In this document: in pieces, positions 10,492-19,926 of the stretch
Numbering within the stretch: the stretch's first letter is position 1
Layout of the letters: every line of letters begins with the position of its first letter
Source of the DNA: Halomonas sp. GD1P12
Lineage (GTDB): Bacteria; Pseudomonadota; Gammaproteobacteria; Pseudomonadales; Halomonadaceae
Direction of reading: 5' to 3'
Assembly (NCBI RefSeq): GCF_025725645.1
Contig: NZ_CP107007.1
Span: forward strand, 2,976,001-3,040,000
Length of the DNA: 64,000 nt
Notes under the pieces: generated by a model
What the model saw: only the letters and a program-made list of their open reading frames with translations
Database searches by the model: none
Told to the model about the DNA's origin: nothing
Made by a program: the position numbers and the translations under genes

Positions 10492-11625
10492 TCAACGCGC
10501 ACAGTAGCGTTCGAACAACTCCCAAACGTGATTCTGGTCGAAGTTTTCCAATGCCCACTGACGTGCGTTCGAGTAAATTTGCTCGGTCTCTTTTGGATTA
10601 CGCCGCATGCGTTCAATGTGTTGCCAAACAGTTTCAACGTCACCAAAAGGAACACGCACTCCGCTTACGCCCTCTGCAACGCTATCGCGCACGCCTACCA
10701 CATCGAAACCAATCGTAGGGACGCCCATGACCGCCGCTTCGATAGCGACATTGCCAAACCCTTCTCGGTGCGTAAGAAACAGATGTACGTTCGCGATGGC
10801 AAAATACGCAGAAACATCGTCTGTGAATCCTACATGGCTCACATTACCGATGGTTTGGATACGCGTTAACACTGACTCACAGCCCGCCTCGATGGGCCCG
10901 ACCATCACAAAGCGGATATTCTCGGTCGACTGCGCGGCGCGTTTTGTTAACGCCTCCATTTCGGCCAGCCCTTTCTCCATCGAAATACGGCCAACCGTGA
11001 GTACAACGAACGCATCTGGCTCAATGCCGAGCGATTTTTTTAGTTCCTCCAATTTATCATTACTAACGTTTTCTGGATCAAAATGATCAGCATTCACACC
11101 GTTGCTGGAGCCGCCACCCAAGACGCGCCCCTTGCGGGTGAAAAAGTCACCCGCATGGCGGTACTCGGCCATCAAGGAGCGCGATACGAAAAGCACCTCG
11201 TGGGCGCAAAATACGGCGATACGGTCGAAGGTTAAATACAGCGATCGGGAAAAACCCGAAAAATTCTCATATACCCGGCCCTTGAAAAACACCACGCGTC
11301 GAGATTGACGCGTCAACCAAGCCGTTATCGAGCCAAGCAGAATTGCTTTGGGAGTGGCCACGAGAACCATGTCGTAACGAAAGCGTAAAAAATGAAACAG
11401 CAGTTGGAGCAGAGCGGCCAAATCTGCTCCTATCCGCGGAGGGCGCACCATTTTGATAGGCACGACCTTCCCAACGTCACGCCGCCGAAGCAGCTCGATT
11501 TCATCGGCGGACCCGCCGCATAAAAGCGTGAGCTGAAAGCCTTGCGCCTTCAAATGTTCGAGCTGCCCACGATAGAGTACGTTAAATGATATCGCGTCCG
11601 TCACCACCAAACAGAGACGCTTCAT
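10492..11625 (-). CDS. Glycosyltransferase family 4 (PglA-like)
   Basis: A 377-residue GT-B fold glycosyltransferase. The C-terminal half shows VLTVGRISMEKGLAEM, the FVMVGPIEAGCE segment, and the donor-site EX7E motif in HREGFGNVAIEAAVMG followed by PTIGFDVVGVRDSV. The N-terminal half has the acceptor-domain style LVATPKAILLG. Relatives include PglA-type enzymes that add the second sugar to undecaprenyl-PP-bacillosamine, which suits a gene next to pglC-like. The true donor cannot be read from the sequence. It overlaps the upstream GT2 gene by four bases. About 200 bases separate it from the PglC-like start. Confidence 0.88.
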   Translation of the reverse strand: MKRLCLVVTDAISFNVLYRGQLEHLKAQGFQLTLLCGGSADEIELLRRRDVGKVVPIKMVRPPRIGADLAALLQLLFHFLRFRYDMVLVATPKAILLGSITAWLTRQSRRVVFFKGRVYENFSGFSRSLYLTFDRIAVFCAHEVLFVSRSLMAEYRHAGDFFTRKGRVLGGGSSNGVNADHFDPENVSNDKLEELKKSLGIEPDAFVVLTVGRISMEKGLAEMEALTKRAAQSTENIRFVMVGPIEAGCESVLTRIQTIGNVSHVGFTDDVSAYFAIANVHLFLTHREGFGNVAIEAAVMGVPTIGFDVVGVRDSVAEGVSGVRVPFGDVETVWQHIERMRRNPKETEQIYSNARQWALENFDQNHVWELFERYCAR

Positions 11626-12548
11626 GATTTTTCGGCCATGTGCGCTTGATTGACAGGAAGTTGCAACGCTTGAACGGTCTGAATTTCACCCAGGACTTTC
11701 GCTTTTTCTGCTGCTTCAATGCCCTGCTGATTTCGCCGGCGCCGAATGACGTCCATCTTTCCCAACCAGTTCAGCAACGTCACAGCGCTTGACTTGGCAT
11801 ACAGTGCCATTAGCCCTTTAGTACGCACCCTGTTCGTAAACCGCCCCTTGGCATCTTCACGTATTGAGATACGCCCTACCCGATAGGCAAGCAATAACTT
11901 ATTGGCGGTGACATTGCCATCCTCCCGATAGTAATAAAGAGGCTCGGGAATGATAGCGATGTTTAAATCATCTTGCGAAAATGAGCGTATCCATAGATTG
12001 GTATCCTGCGACTTGGGGAGATCTTCTCGGTATCGGTTTCGCATAAACCACTCTTTACGGCCGAGAATCGATGCATGAACGATACCCGCCTGCCCCGCTA
12101 AAAGCGCTTTTTCTGTTATATGGTGGTTTGGAGAAACACAGCGAATACCGACAGGCTCCCCGTCATCGGTCAATGAACATACGCCCGTTCCCACCAGATC
12201 AAGCTCAGGGTGTTCCATTAAACATTCGAGCTGCTTTCGGATACGATCCGTATCCATGAGATCGTCTGCATCCATTCTTGCGACAATATCGTATTTCGCT
12301 AGAGAATTGATTTCATTCAGCCTGGTTGCCAGCCTTTTATTTTTTCCGTCCGAGTAGACACGAACGCGCGGATCGTCGATAGAACGAGCGATATCGAGCG
12401 ATTTATCGGTAGAACCATCGTCGACGAGGATAAGCTCCCACTCCTGGTGAGTCTGTGCAAAGACCGACTTGATGGCATCGAGCAGAAACTGCTCTGAATT
12501 GTAAAAAGGAAGCCCTATCGATACTGGAGGCAGCGCTTTATCTACCAT
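11622..12548 (-). CDS. Glycosyltransferase family 2
   Basis: A 308-residue GT-A fold transferase. The N-terminal nucleotide-binding region reads VSIGLPFYNSEQFLLDAIKSV and LVDDGSTDKSL, and the metal-binding DxD lies in ARMDADDLMD near residue 95. The C-terminal 60 residues are charged and lack long membrane segments, so it is probably a cytoplasmic enzyme at the membrane face. It overlaps the EpsG-like gene by seven bases and the following GT4 gene by four, inside the coupled operon. Donor and acceptor are unknown. Confidence 0.9.
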   Translation of the reverse strand: MVDKALPPVSIGLPFYNSEQFLLDAIKSVFAQTHQEWELILVDDGSTDKSLDIARSIDDPRVRVYSDGKNKRLATRLNEINSLAKYDIVARMDADDLMDTDRIRKQLECLMEHPELDLVGTGVCSLTDDGEPVGIRCVSPNHHITEKALLAGQAGIVHASILGRKEWFMRNRYREDLPKSQDTNLWIRSFSQDDLNIAIIPEPLYYYREDGNVTANKLLLAYRVGRISIREDAKGRFTNRVRTKGLMALYAKSSAVTLLNWLGKMDVIRRRRNQQGIEAAEKAKVLGEIQTVQALQLPVNQAHMAEKS

Positions 12549-13606
12549 GCAAAGATATCCATATTGAAGGAGTAAGGAGAAAGATTGCTAAACGTGGACG
12601 TCGTTAGGACGAAGTACATAGCGGTGACGCACAAAAACCCCATCGCCAAAAGAATGCGCGTCGTTGTGGTGCCAAGCTGCTGAAACACCATGGGCCATAA
12701 AAGTATCGACATAGAGCTAAAATACAAATGCAGTCGCAGTACTCCCGATGGATTAACGCTCGACAGGGTCGAGGCCAGCGTCGGGACCAGACCAATCAAG
12801 TAGATATTGAGCAACCGTGCGTACCATCCGTTAGGATCGGGAACATAGCGCTTAAAGATATAGAGCATGACACCTTGTCCGAACAGGAAAGCCACCGTGA
12901 CTTCGCCGCCCCCCTCTCCCGCTTCTGCATAGGTAGAAAATCGGTCACTAAGAAGCTCCGATGCCAACCCAACAAATACGCTCAAAAAAGCGACCGCTAT
13001 CACGGTAGTGAATCCGAGAATGGCCAGCCGCTGCCAGCGCACCTGTGTCGTAGCTAGCCAGTAAAGGGGCAACGCAATCAGAGCGGTTCTATGAAACAGC
13101 GCAGCGAATGCCACCAACGCTATGTAGGGCCACAGGCGCCGCTCAAGTAAAAATGGAATAGCAAGAAAACAGATCGCTGCGGCAATACCTTGACGCGCGC
13201 CGTTGAAAAAAAAGGTGTAGGTGCCCAAGGTTACGAAAAGGTAGACCCCGGTTTCGTAACGCTTCACCAGGCGTGTAATAGTTGTTAGATAACAACTGAC
13301 AACGATGAGCGCGATCAGGACCAGCAGCATCGAGTAGGACTCGGAGAGCGTTCTGGCAATCCAGGACAGCAGGTAGTAGCCGGTATCCTGTCGCTCAATA
13401 ACGATATCAAAGCTATCGCTTTCATGGAAATGACGTATGTAAGTACCGGTATCCGTACCGACTCGCCTATTACGCAGCCCCGCGAATAACACCAGTGCGG
13501 TGCCGGTAAAAAAAAGGCCCAGCCGACGCACACCGGAGCTTCCTGCGCGCCGCCATACGCAGGTGTTAATAGTGACGAATATCAGTAGCAGCAAATACGC
13601 AATCAT
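12542..13606 (-). CDS. EpsG-family membrane protein, candidate repeat-unit polymerase
   Basis: A 354-residue polytopic membrane protein with about ten hydrophobic segments. It matches the EpsG/Wzy-like family. The N-terminal region has FAGLRNRRVGTDTGTYIRHF and the middle has NGARQGIAAAICF followed by HRTALIALPLYW, both typical of EpsG proteins. These act as polymerases in Wzx/Wzy-dependent exopolysaccharide assembly. It is encoded between glycosyltransferase genes with overlapping ends on both sides. The locus also has a WaaL-like gene, so the polymerase/ligase division of labour is not settled. Confidence 0.82.
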   Translation of the reverse strand: MIAYLLLLIFVTINTCVWRRAGSSGVRRLGLFFTGTALVLFAGLRNRRVGTDTGTYIRHFHESDSFDIVIERQDTGYYLLSWIARTLSESYSMLLVLIALIVVSCYLTTITRLVKRYETGVYLFVTLGTYTFFFNGARQGIAAAICFLAIPFLLERRLWPYIALVAFAALFHRTALIALPLYWLATTQVRWQRLAILGFTTVIAVAFLSVFVGLASELLSDRFSTYAEAGEGGGEVTVAFLFGQGVMLYIFKRYVPDPNGWYARLLNIYLIGLVPTLASTLSSVNPSGVLRLHLYFSSMSILLWPMVFQQLGTTTTRILLAMGFLCVTAMYFVLTTSTFSNLSPYSFNMDIFAW

Positions 13607-14703
13607 GCAGCGTTATATACCTGTTCGAGCCGGCGCGCACCCGCCGCGGATGAAAACCCTGCCTGTTCCAGAATCCTGTGGCGTACATGCTTTTCAGGAT
13701 GGTCCGCGGTCGCCGCGGACAGTATTGTCTGCGCCCAATCGGCATCTCCCGCCTCAAGCTCGACAAAACGCACCATGTCCATGCCCAATTCCACTTCTGG
13801 CGAGACAGCATTGGAAACCACTGCTGGCAATCCCGCCGCCTGAGCCTCGACCAATACTACTGGGAAGCCTTCGTGTAGCGATGGCATTAGCATTACGTCT
13901 GCAGCCGCCATCAATTCGGGGATATCGGTTCGCAAACCGAGCACTTGTACGTGGCTTTCAAGACGATGTTCAAGGATCAGATCCCGAATACGGTCCTGTT
14001 CAGGTCCAGTGCCAACCAGGAGCAACTGAAAATCCACTCCTTTTTGCCTTAGTGCCTTCGCAATGAGAATCGAACGCTCATGATTTTTAACGGGCATGAA
14101 GCGTCCCACCTGCACGATCACTATCTCCCCGCTATTAATTTTGAGCTCGTTGCGCACCGCTATACCGGATGCCTGTGAAAACCGCTCGATATCGACGGCA
14201 TTCGGGATAACCACCACGTCCTCTCTACCGGGAAACAAATAATTCGAGGCCGCCCTGCCACAGGAGACGAAACGTGTGGCCGACATGACAATGAGGCGTC
14301 TGGCTACACGCTGATACAGCCGGCCAGCCCGGCTTGCGCTATTGGCATCTTGCGTATTGTGAGAGTGTGCGACCCGGCAAGGTACACCGGCCATACGAGC
14401 AGCCATCAAGTGCAGGCCACTGCTGAAAAGCGTATGTGAATGGACCGTCTTCCAGACACCGCTGCATAGCAAACGATAGAGTTTCCAAAAGCGGGAGACT
14501 GGGTTAGTCGCGTTGATTCGATGAATACGTCCGCCCAGCTCTTCTATTTCGTCATCGTAATCGCAGCGCTCATCGGTGAAGTAGATGAAGTCGAATTGAA
14601 ACCGGCTGCGGTCGATTTCACGGTACAGGTTCATCACCATGGTTTCTGCCCCCGCACGGTCCATGCGGCCGACGACATGCAGTACACGTGCTAACGCCAT
14701 CAC
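13603..14703 (-). CDS. Glycosyltransferase family 4 (EpsF-like)
   Basis: A 366-residue GT-B glycosyltransferase. The N terminus VLHVVGRMDRAGAETMVMNL is typical of EpsF/WbkA-like GT4 enzymes. An acceptor-domain SHTLFSSGLHLMAARMAGVP segment follows, then the donor-site IVQVGRFMPVKNHERSI and EX7E in HEGFPVVLVEAQAAGLP. It would add one sugar of the repeat unit on the cytoplasmic face of the membrane. It overlaps both neighbours by four bases (ATGA), the strongest form of translational coupling seen in this operon. The donor sugar cannot be predicted. Confidence 0.9.
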   Translation of the reverse strand: MMALARVLHVVGRMDRAGAETMVMNLYREIDRSRFQFDFIYFTDERCDYDDEIEELGGRIHRINATNPVSRFWKLYRLLCSGVWKTVHSHTLFSSGLHLMAARMAGVPCRVAHSHNTQDANSASRAGRLYQRVARRLIVMSATRFVSCGRAASNYLFPGREDVVVIPNAVDIERFSQASGIAVRNELKINSGEIVIVQVGRFMPVKNHERSILIAKALRQKGVDFQLLLVGTGPEQDRIRDLILEHRLESHVQVLGLRTDIPELMAAADVMLMPSLHEGFPVVLVEAQAAGLPAVVSNAVSPEVELGMDMVRFVELEAGDADWAQTILSAATADHPEKHVRHRILEQAGFSSAAGARRLEQVYNAA

Positions 14704-16502
14704 GATTTTCCCTGAGCCAAATGAGCGGTTTCCTGAGCGTTCGGGCGCTGGACAGCTCCCTGTTTTGCGTCGGCCTCATACATGTTTAAAATTTTATCCA
14801 CGAGAACCAAACGGTAAGCCAATGTTTGTGGCGATAGCCTATAAGGTCGCTTGGCCTTGAGATAAGCTTTGAGGCTTCGCGGCAAGTGTCTGGAGACCCA
14901 GCTACGCCCCGTTCGCAACAATTTAGCTGATCGTGTGGGGGTCTGTTGATCGTTCTCTTCGGAGGGTGCGGATGCCATATCCAGCACCGGGGTGGGAAAG
15001 CGCTGACTCTGGCGAAGCGTCGTCAGGTAGTCATTCATGAATCGACGTCCGGTTGTGTTTTGAAAAAACGAAACCGGAGACGCTAGAGACCCCTCGGCAT
15101 GCGACGGCACGCCGCTATGATCGTGCTTTCTCCAAAGCGTTCTAATGTGTTTTTTATCCCCCTTGGCATGGTCGGGAAGCGCAACGTACGCCTTGAACAA
15201 CGACCAGCTCATCATGGGAGAGTAATTTTCAACATGGCCACTCACTAGATCGGTGAATGCCGAAACCACCATGGGGATGCGATAGCTGGCATACAGGCGA
15301 TCCCGCCATTGAACCAGCGTTTCTCCGGGTAACAACGCGACATCAAGTGACGCTGAGCGTTGGTCGAAGAGCGCTGAAAAATGCCGTGTGTTCGCATAAT
15401 CCTCGAACGTGGCAAACCCCAGTTGCTGCCTTGCAGAAAGCTGATCGGCATAGATGGCGGTCGGAAAAGGAATGTCTCCCCGTAGCGCACAACGAAAACC
15501 CGAGCGATAAAACTCATCCCACATGGAGAAGCCATCGGTATAGGCATTAAAGTGATCAATCCTGCCTTCCGAGGCTTCTACAAATCTGTCCAGCACATCG
15601 TCGTAGTCACCGCCTTGCGTAGGCAGAAACCGATCCAAAAGCGGTTTTCTGTAGGTATCGGCAATACGCTGCGCTGCGCGTTTGTCATCGAAAACCGTGT
15701 CTCGCTGTTCGATGCCCCAGTTAACCAGCTCGACGTTGGAAGCCACGCCGGCCTCTCGTGAAAGCGCCAGTAGCAGCCGGCTATCCAAACCGCCGGACAA
15801 AGGCAACAACACCTCACCAGCTTCATGGGAGCCCACGATCTTTTTGATCGTATCGATCACCTGGGATTCGAACTGGTCCAGGTAGTTTTGAGACGACTCT
15901 TTACCCGATTGTGGCAGCGCAATGCCCGGTTTTGGACGAGCGTCGATCTGCCATTGACTCACATCCAGAACATACTCAAGACCAGGTTTCACCTGTACGA
16001 TTTTTTCATCCCAGGCCGCGAAGGGGCCTTGGCAACCGGAGGAAAGAAACCAGCCGGTGGCCGCTTGATTGGGAGCGAATGCGCCCTTGAATCGAACGAT
16101 CGCTCGCTGCGAAGTGGAGACGACGAGCATTTCGTCATCCATGTAGTACCAAAGCGTGCGAGAGCCGAACTGATCAGTAAAAAAAGATACTTCCTGAGTA
16201 TTCGCCTGAATAACCGCGTAAGAACCGTCTGCCTGCACGCTGTGACGCTCTATTGACGCTTCTTCATCCTCATCAGAGGCTACCCACCCGATGGTCAGTT
16301 GCCCGGCAGCTTGATCGGTTACGCTATCGCTATTTTGAATGGCGTAATAGCCGCCCGAGCTACCCGGCCACTCGGCGACGATGTGGTTACAGCGTCCCTG
16401 AAGCGAATGGGGCGTCAACATCTCACAGATGCTCTCAAGTCGAGAAAGCGCGCTCCCCGATGCAGCCGGGTCTCGAAATTTTATAAATACGTACTGAGCC
16501 AT
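14700..16502 (-). CDS. Asparagine-synthetase-like protein without glutaminase cysteine
   Basis: A 600-residue protein of the asparagine synthase family. The C-terminal synthetase domain has the ATP-pyrophosphatase loop LPLSGGLDSRLLLAL near residue 245. The N-terminal part resembles a class II glutamine amidotransferase fold (FFTDQFGSRTLWYY and VVSTSQRAIVRF, compare RDRFG.KPLYY). However, position 2 after Met is Ala, not the catalytic Cys, so glutamine hydrolysis is not expected. I chose ATG 16502 because the upstream extension to 16583 overlaps the previous gene and lacks family similarity. In some O-antigen loci, related proteins amidate uronic acids, and the UDP-GalNAcA genes here make that a possible role. 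Related proteins in polysaccharide loci are otherwise uncharacterised. Confidence 0.82.
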   Translation of the reverse strand: MAQYVFIKFRDPAASGSALSRLESICEMLTPHSLQGRCNHIVAEWPGSSGGYYAIQNSDSVTDQAAGQLTIGWVASDEDEEASIERHSVQADGSYAVIQANTQEVSFFTDQFGSRTLWYYMDDEMLVVSTSQRAIVRFKGAFAPNQAATGWFLSSGCQGPFAAWDEKIVQVKPGLEYVLDVSQWQIDARPKPGIALPQSGKESSQNYLDQFESQVIDTIKKIVGSHEAGEVLLPLSGGLDSRLLLALSREAGVASNVELVNWGIEQRDTVFDDKRAAQRIADTYRKPLLDRFLPTQGGDYDDVLDRFVEASEGRIDHFNAYTDGFSMWDEFYRSGFRCALRGDIPFPTAIYADQLSARQQLGFATFEDYANTRHFSALFDQRSASLDVALLPGETLVQWRDRLYASYRIPMVVSAFTDLVSGHVENYSPMMSWSLFKAYVALPDHAKGDKKHIRTLWRKHDHSGVPSHAEGSLASPVSFFQNTTGRRFMNDYLTTLRQSQRFPTPVLDMASAPSEENDQQTPTRSAKLLRTGRSWVSRHLPRSLKAYLKAKRPYRLSPQTLAYRLVLVDKILNMYEADAKQGAVQRPNAQETAHLAQGKS

Positions 16503-16527
16503 AAAGCAGTGATATCCCGTTCGGTGA

Positions 16528-17538
16528 CTAGGCAGACGACGTGGCATTGCGGCGATAAGATGAAAGCCTGGACAACGCCGCACGAAGGGAGCGAATAGAG
16601 CTATAGGCGAAAGGCTTCGGTAGCCGAAGGGCGGCCAACAGCACTTTAACCCTGGGCGCAGGTGACGCGCTTTGTCGCGCTTGTCGAGTGCAGGTAAGGT
16701 GATTGCGCGCGGCCAACAAGGCCTCTTTCAGAAAGTCATGTTGAATCGTCATCACCACAAACCAGATGCCACGGTAAATTTTAGTCGCCAGTAGTTGCCG
16801 AACGCCCACCGAGGCAGAGTGGCGCTCGACGATGTCGAGAATTAGCCGGTGTGCCGAGAAGATGTGCAAAAGCTTACGATCCCCGGCGGCGGTGATCGAA
16901 CCCGAGCGCTGCCGGTACTGATAAAAGCGATTGGGAATGCGTTCGATTTTTCGGGTCAAGAATCCCAGTTCCCAATGAAACGGCCAATCCTCGTAGTAAT
17001 GCCCTACCGGGAACCGTAACCGTGGATCATCCAGAAGCTCAGCTCGAATGAACTTCAGCCAGGCAAAATGCGGAAGTTTGAAGTATTCGACCTCGGCGAG
17101 CGAGCGTGCTTGATGCATATCGATACGCCCGTCGCTCCCCGGCAGCGGTTCGCCGTCATGGAAAACAGCAAAATCGAACATCACCACTTCAGCCTCAGTT
17201 TCGATCGCTCGAGCAAGGCATGTCTCGACCAGTTCCGGTGCGATCGCATCATCCGAATCCACGAACAGCACAAACTCACCCCGGGCGGCTTCGATACCGG
17301 TATTGCGTGCCGCCGATAACCCCGAATTCGTGTCGTGTTGGATCACGCGTACGCGGTCGTCTTCAAGGTGGGCATCGAGTTTGGCCAGCGATCCATCGGT
17401 CGAGCAGTCCTCTACCACAATGATTTCAAGGCGGCCGTAGGTTTGGCGACGAACCGAATCCAGGCATTCGTCGAGATAAAACTCAACGTTGAAAACGGGA
17501 ACAATAATGGATACCAGTGGAGAGGTGTCAGAAATCAT
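16528..17538 (-). CDS. Glycosyltransferase family 2
   Basis: A 336-residue GT-A fold enzyme. The N-terminal SPLVSIIVPVFNVEFYLDEC is the classic GT2 opening, followed by VVEDCSTDGSLAKLD and the metal-binding DxD in LFVDSDDAIAP near residue 95. The middle contains a YEDWPFHWELG segment, often seen in the acceptor region of capsular GT2 enzymes. The C-terminal 70 residues are rich in Arg and Ala and may bind the membrane surface. The start overlaps the pyruvyl transferase stop by four bases. Confidence 0.9.
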   Translation of the reverse strand: MISDTSPLVSIIVPVFNVEFYLDECLDSVRRQTYGRLEIIVVEDCSTDGSLAKLDAHLEDDRVRVIQHDTNSGLSAARNTGIEAARGEFVLFVDSDDAIAPELVETCLARAIETEAEVVMFDFAVFHDGEPLPGSDGRIDMHQARSLAEVEYFKLPHFAWLKFIRAELLDDPRLRFPVGHYYEDWPFHWELGFLTRKIERIPNRFYQYRQRSGSITAAGDRKLLHIFSAHRLILDIVERHSASVGVRQLLATKIYRGIWFVVMTIQHDFLKEALLAARNHLTCTRQARQSASPAPRVKVLLAALRLPKPFAYSSIRSLRAALSRLSSYRRNATSSA

Positions 17539-18614
17539 GAATCAGCAACCGCCATACGGAGATCGTTATAATGTGCGGGTTCTATCACTGGGTGTGCAGG
17601 CTCGCGACGCGGGATTGCGAGAACGTCTTGAACGATCCCGTCGATATTGGAAAGCTCGCCAAGTTCTAAAAAGCGTACTTGAGGAACATCACGCAACCAG
17701 TCTGTCCAGGTTTGGCGAATCTTATGGTTGGAGTTGGGTAAAACCAGGCACGGAGTTCCGGCCAGTGCGGCCAGGATCATGCCATGAAGGCGGTCGGTTA
17801 CCACAAGCTGCGCACTTTGAAACTGGCTGAGTTTTCCCTGCAGTAATTCGGCACAGCGTTCTGAAGAAAGGCGCGAGCCACCTGCATGGGTATCGGTTAC
17901 CTCGGTCACCAGTCCTGCATCGGTGAGAGCTTTCAAAAGCGTTTGATGCTGATGATCGCTTAACGAACGCTCACGATCGTCTCGCAAACAAAGCAGCGCT
18001 CCACGTGGCTCGACACTATTATTGACCCCGAAATCGACGGCCGTCGCGCTGAGAACGATATCGGGAACAAAACGCACTGCCGGCTTTTTATGGTCGGCAA
18101 ACAGCTTTTTGAGTTTTTCAAAGCTCACGGCTTCGCGCGCGTGTAGATAAAGGTTTTGATGCCTCGAATATACCCGCACGATTCTGTCGACCGCACGCTG
18201 AGACTGCTCGGAGTCATCCCAATCAAGCGTCTGGGGGAAACACACCACCCGATTGCGTGGAAAGGAACGAATGACCAGCTGTCGCAACGCTTCGATATCA
18301 GGATACAAAGACCCCATGTTGCCGCCACCGATGATCGTGACGACGTCTTCCTTGACCGCTTGTTTGCGTATCGAGCGAATCACTGCCCGTGTATCGCTAA
18401 TGGGCACCGATACGAGTTGATGGTTGGGCAGGTGCCGCGAAAGATAGTTTTGTTGCGCAGCCGTGATCGCAAGATCGCCTATGTTTCCATAGTCCGCTGC
18501 CAAAAAGACGAAGCAGCGTGGCGCGTCGGGAAGCTGCATGCGTCGTGCAGACAGCACGCCTTGCAATTTTTGCTTGATCGATAAGGGTATTTTACTTTTA
18601 AGTGATGTAAGCAT
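17535..18614 (-). CDS. Polysaccharide pyruvyl transferase family protein
   Basis: A 359-residue protein of the polysaccharide pyruvyl transferase (CsaB/WcaK/EpsI) family. Visible family features are the N-terminal GNIGDLAITAAQQNYL, the glycine-rich IIGGGNMGSLYPD, and the C-terminal VVTDRLHGMILAALAGTPCLVLPN with its conserved Asp-Arg-His. Such enzymes move pyruvate from phosphoenolpyruvate to a sugar as a ketal, adding negative charge to the glycan. It overlaps the flippase gene by 17 bases. The acceptor sugar is unknown. Confidence 0.88.
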   Translation of the reverse strand: MLTSLKSKIPLSIKQKLQGVLSARRMQLPDAPRCFVFLAADYGNIGDLAITAAQQNYLSRHLPNHQLVSVPISDTRAVIRSIRKQAVKEDVVTIIGGGNMGSLYPDIEALRQLVIRSFPRNRVVCFPQTLDWDDSEQSQRAVDRIVRVYSRHQNLYLHAREAVSFEKLKKLFADHKKPAVRFVPDIVLSATAVDFGVNNSVEPRGALLCLRDDRERSLSDHQHQTLLKALTDAGLVTEVTDTHAGGSRLSSERCAELLQGKLSQFQSAQLVVTDRLHGMILAALAGTPCLVLPNSNHKIRQTWTDWLRDVPQVRFLELGELSNIDGIVQDVLAIPRREPAHPVIEPAHYNDLRMAVADS

Positions 18615-19926
18615 CGTTGCCTCTCCGTTTTATTGCCGCTGCCTTTCTCAAAACGAGTAAGAGAAGCACCAGGTATCCTGCTACATTAACGAGCGCAAAA
18701 ACCGCTACTGCGACGAGGTCGTTCCCGAGATTGGCGCCAATGAAAAGCGACAGTACCCGAGCAGCAGTAATAGCGACTTCATAAATGAGAAGTGTTCCCT
18801 GCATGCGCAATACCGGCATTGAAGAGACCGCGGGTCGGGTCGCTAAAACGCTAGCCATCCATAAGGCAACCCAACGCGAGTATTCACCAGCACGCAGCCA
18901 TTCATCGCCAAAGAACCAGGGAAGCAAGATGTCCCCCCATAAAGCGATGACACCAAAGGGAACAATCCCGATGCACGCCATCCCAAGCGTGGCACGCTGT
19001 ATCAACGGCAACGCGTTCGCGGGATTTCGACGAACGGCTTCTGTTACGCGGGGGAAAAAAACCTCCAGCACGGATTGCCCAAGCAGCATGATCGGCGCGC
19101 CGAGAACCAATGTGGTGATGGAGTATTGCCCGGCAATGGAAGCGCTGAACAAGGAAGTCAGGACGAGCACCGGAAGTCCGAGAGACGCTGCATTAATCAT
19201 GCTTTGCGGCATGCGATAGAGCACAAAATCACGCTGTTCGATCGCGGCCTTGCGAATACCTGCACGTCCGAACCAGCGGCGCACCTCGAAAGCGCCTTTT
19301 TTGGGGACGCGGGAAAGCAACATGGTGAAGTTAAGCGCCTTGCCCCCTATCATGATAATAATCAGCAGCAAGCCGTGAGGGGCTAAAAGACCACCGGCCA
19401 ATTTCCCCAGATTCATTAAAAACGTACTGGCTACGTAGGAGCGCGCCTTTTGCTTGAAAAGCCCCTCTCGAATCGCGGACTGGTTCGCCACTGATAATAG
19501 TGCACTTAACAGTAAAGCCACGGGTATCAGATACAACAAGTACGGTGCTGCTTCCAGCCCCAGCGAGTGGGCAATCGGTGCGCGAAAAAGCAAAACGATC
19601 ACAAGCGCGACCGGGGCCATGATAGAAGCACAAACGAGTGACAGCCGAGCGACCGCCGTAGCCCCCTCCTCGGTTTGCGGCATCACGATCGCATTGGCAT
19701 AGCCAAGCGTGGCAATGGGTGAAATGATATTGATCACTGCCGTGAATGCGGCGAGCGCACCAAACGCCTCGGGGCCGTACAGCCGAGTAAGAAACGGCAT
19801 AAAAGCAAGCGAAATGGCCTGAGCCGCTGCGATGCCCGTTGCCACGGCAACAACGTTGCGCACGAAACTACTTTTGCTGAATTTACTCGCGCGTACGCGC
19901 AGCTTGCCCAGAGCTAGACTATTCAT
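18598..19926 (-). CDS. wzx: Lipopolysaccharide/EPS flippase (Wzx-like)
   Basis: A 442-residue polytopic membrane protein with 12-14 hydrophobic segments, of the polysaccharide biosynthesis (PST/MOP) flippase family. The N-terminal VRNVVAVATGIAAAQAISLAFMPFLTR-like region and RLYGPEAFGALAAF match the family start. It would flip the undecaprenyl-PP-linked repeat unit to the periplasm for polymerisation. The open frame begins at a TTG (19929), but ATG at 19926 is the more likely start. It is the first gene of the long overlapping glycosyltransferase operon and follows wzc after a 313-base gap. Confidence 0.9.
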   Translation of the reverse strand: MNSLALGKLRVRASKFSKSSFVRNVVAVATGIAAAQAISLAFMPFLTRLYGPEAFGALAAFTAVINIISPIATLGYANAIVMPQTEEGATAVARLSLVCASIMAPVALVIVLLFRAPIAHSLGLEAAPYLLYLIPVALLLSALLSVANQSAIREGLFKQKARSYVASTFLMNLGKLAGGLLAPHGLLLIIIMIGGKALNFTMLLSRVPKKGAFEVRRWFGRAGIRKAAIEQRDFVLYRMPQSMINAASLGLPVLVLTSLFSASIAGQYSITTLVLGAPIMLLGQSVLEVFFPRVTEAVRRNPANALPLIQRATLGMACIGIVPFGVIALWGDILLPWFFGDEWLRAGEYSRWVALWMASVLATRPAVSSMPVLRMQGTLLIYEVAITAARVLSLFIGANLGNDLVAVAVFALVNVAGYLVLLLLVLRKAAAIKRRGNDAYIT

